Below the pieces are notes generated by a model. It was not told the origin of the DNA and did no database searches. It saw only the letters and a program-made list of their open reading frames with translations. Positions 18,663 through 19,155 of a DNA stretch of 19,155 nt are shown here, in pieces. Numbering within the stretch: the first letter of the stretch is position 1; every line of letters begins with the position of its first letter. The stretch lies in contig LSSK01000303.1 in assembly GCA_001969505.1 (NCBI GenBank), forward strand, positions 1 to 19,155, written 5' to 3'. The position numbers were made by a program, and so were the translations under genes. The stretch comes from Zancudomyces culisetae. Its lineage: Eukaryota > Kickxellomycota > Harpellomycetes > Harpellales > Legeriomycetaceae.

Positions 18663-19155
18663 ATATTTTTTTGTTGTATGAAACCTATAACTTAATAATT
18701 CATGCTAAATCTACACATTAATATACATTGTTTAAGAACGTTTTTTATAATTTTGGTTGTTTATGTTACTTACATTCTTATCGTTGTTCGAGAGTCAAAA
18801 CGTTTTTCCCACTGGGTTTTTTCATCGTATGACTCTATATATTTACAATTTCTCATTTTATATTAGTAGTATAATTTTATATGCTTATATTTATTTACCT
18901 TAACTTTAGTTTCTTTTATATAGCACACAAGAGAACCTCTTGTGGAAAAACTTGTCTGTTCTTGAAATAAAATCGCTTTATTAAAATACATATAGTATAT
19001 ACTTAAAAATTAGGCGAACTGGAAATTTATATTAAAAGTTTAAACGTCGATGAAAAATCTCTTGATAAAATATTAAATAATAAAACTACAGAATTCATAC
19101 GACATTTTTGTTATATTTTTTATGTACTATCTGATCAGTACGTTTGAGTAGCCTG
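18663..19155. other. AT-rich DNA at the right edge; no gene seen
   Basis: Short, stop-rich frames on both strands. The only discrete structure is a perfect 8-bp inverted repeat at 18926-18944. This may be the flank of a gene beyond the window. Confidence 0.4.
18926..18944. repeat. Perfect 8-bp inverted repeat (hairpin) with 3-nt loop
   Basis: CACAAGAG - AAC - CTCTTGTG forms an uninterrupted hairpin or dyad-symmetric site in otherwise AT-rich DNA. It is relatively GC-rich compared with its surroundings. Function is unknown; a protein-binding dyad or RNA hairpin are both possible. Confidence 0.6.

Noticed and set aside
1-19155. CRISPR arrays, transposons, viral or phage genes
   Set aside because: No regularly spaced repeats, no transposase, reverse transcriptase or integrase motifs, and no terminal repeats were seen.

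Overview
This is an AT-rich, intron-rich nuclear segment of a fungus. Three things point to a fungus: a Mim1/Tom13-type mitochondrial outer-membrane protein (a family known only from fungi), a Scp160/vigilin multi-KH protein, and compact spliceosomal introns of about 75-205 nt. All recognised genes read with the standard genetic code. I cannot place the species; the intron density is much higher than in Saccharomyces/Candida-type yeasts.

Layout: (1) 1-3065, minus strand: the 5' two thirds of an intronless gene for a multi-KH RNA-binding protein (Scp160/vigilin), running off the left edge. (2) 3066-7503: a 4.4-kb divergent intergenic region with pyrimidine-rich tracts near the KH gene, a hexanucleotide minisatellite and a purine-rich tract nearer the next gene; I see no convincing gene in it. 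(3) 7504-8919, plus: an intronless ORF for a receptor-like protein with about seven membrane segments. An in-frame, coding-looking extension follows its stop codon (8920-9102). (4) 9593-12125, minus: a ten-exon actin-related protein gene, best matched to ARP6. Its last codons are tandemly duplicated downstream. (5) 12631-14716, minus: a ten-exon gene for a small nuclear protein with a coiled coil, an NLS, and FYRN and FYRC domains. (6) 14717-16435: intergenic, with one speculative small spliced gene. (7) 16436-17276, plus: a three-exon TVP23 (Golgi membrane protein). (8) 17437-18120, minus: an intronless MIM1/TOM13-like gene, convergent with TVP23. (9) 18590-18662, minus: tRNA-Arg(UCG). (10) 18663-19155: AT-rich, no gene seen.

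The genes are mostly unrelated housekeeping functions: translation-associated RNA binding, SWR1-type chromatin remodelling, Golgi trafficking and mitochondrial import. The only functional pairing suggested by position is ARP6 next to the FYRN/FYRC protein, both predicted chromatin factors on the same strand about 500 bp apart. The exon models were built by hand from reading frame, splice signals and remembered family patterns. They are consistent in phase throughout, but no search or transcript data were used. Of 20 modelled introns, 16 begin GTAA and 18 end in TAG.
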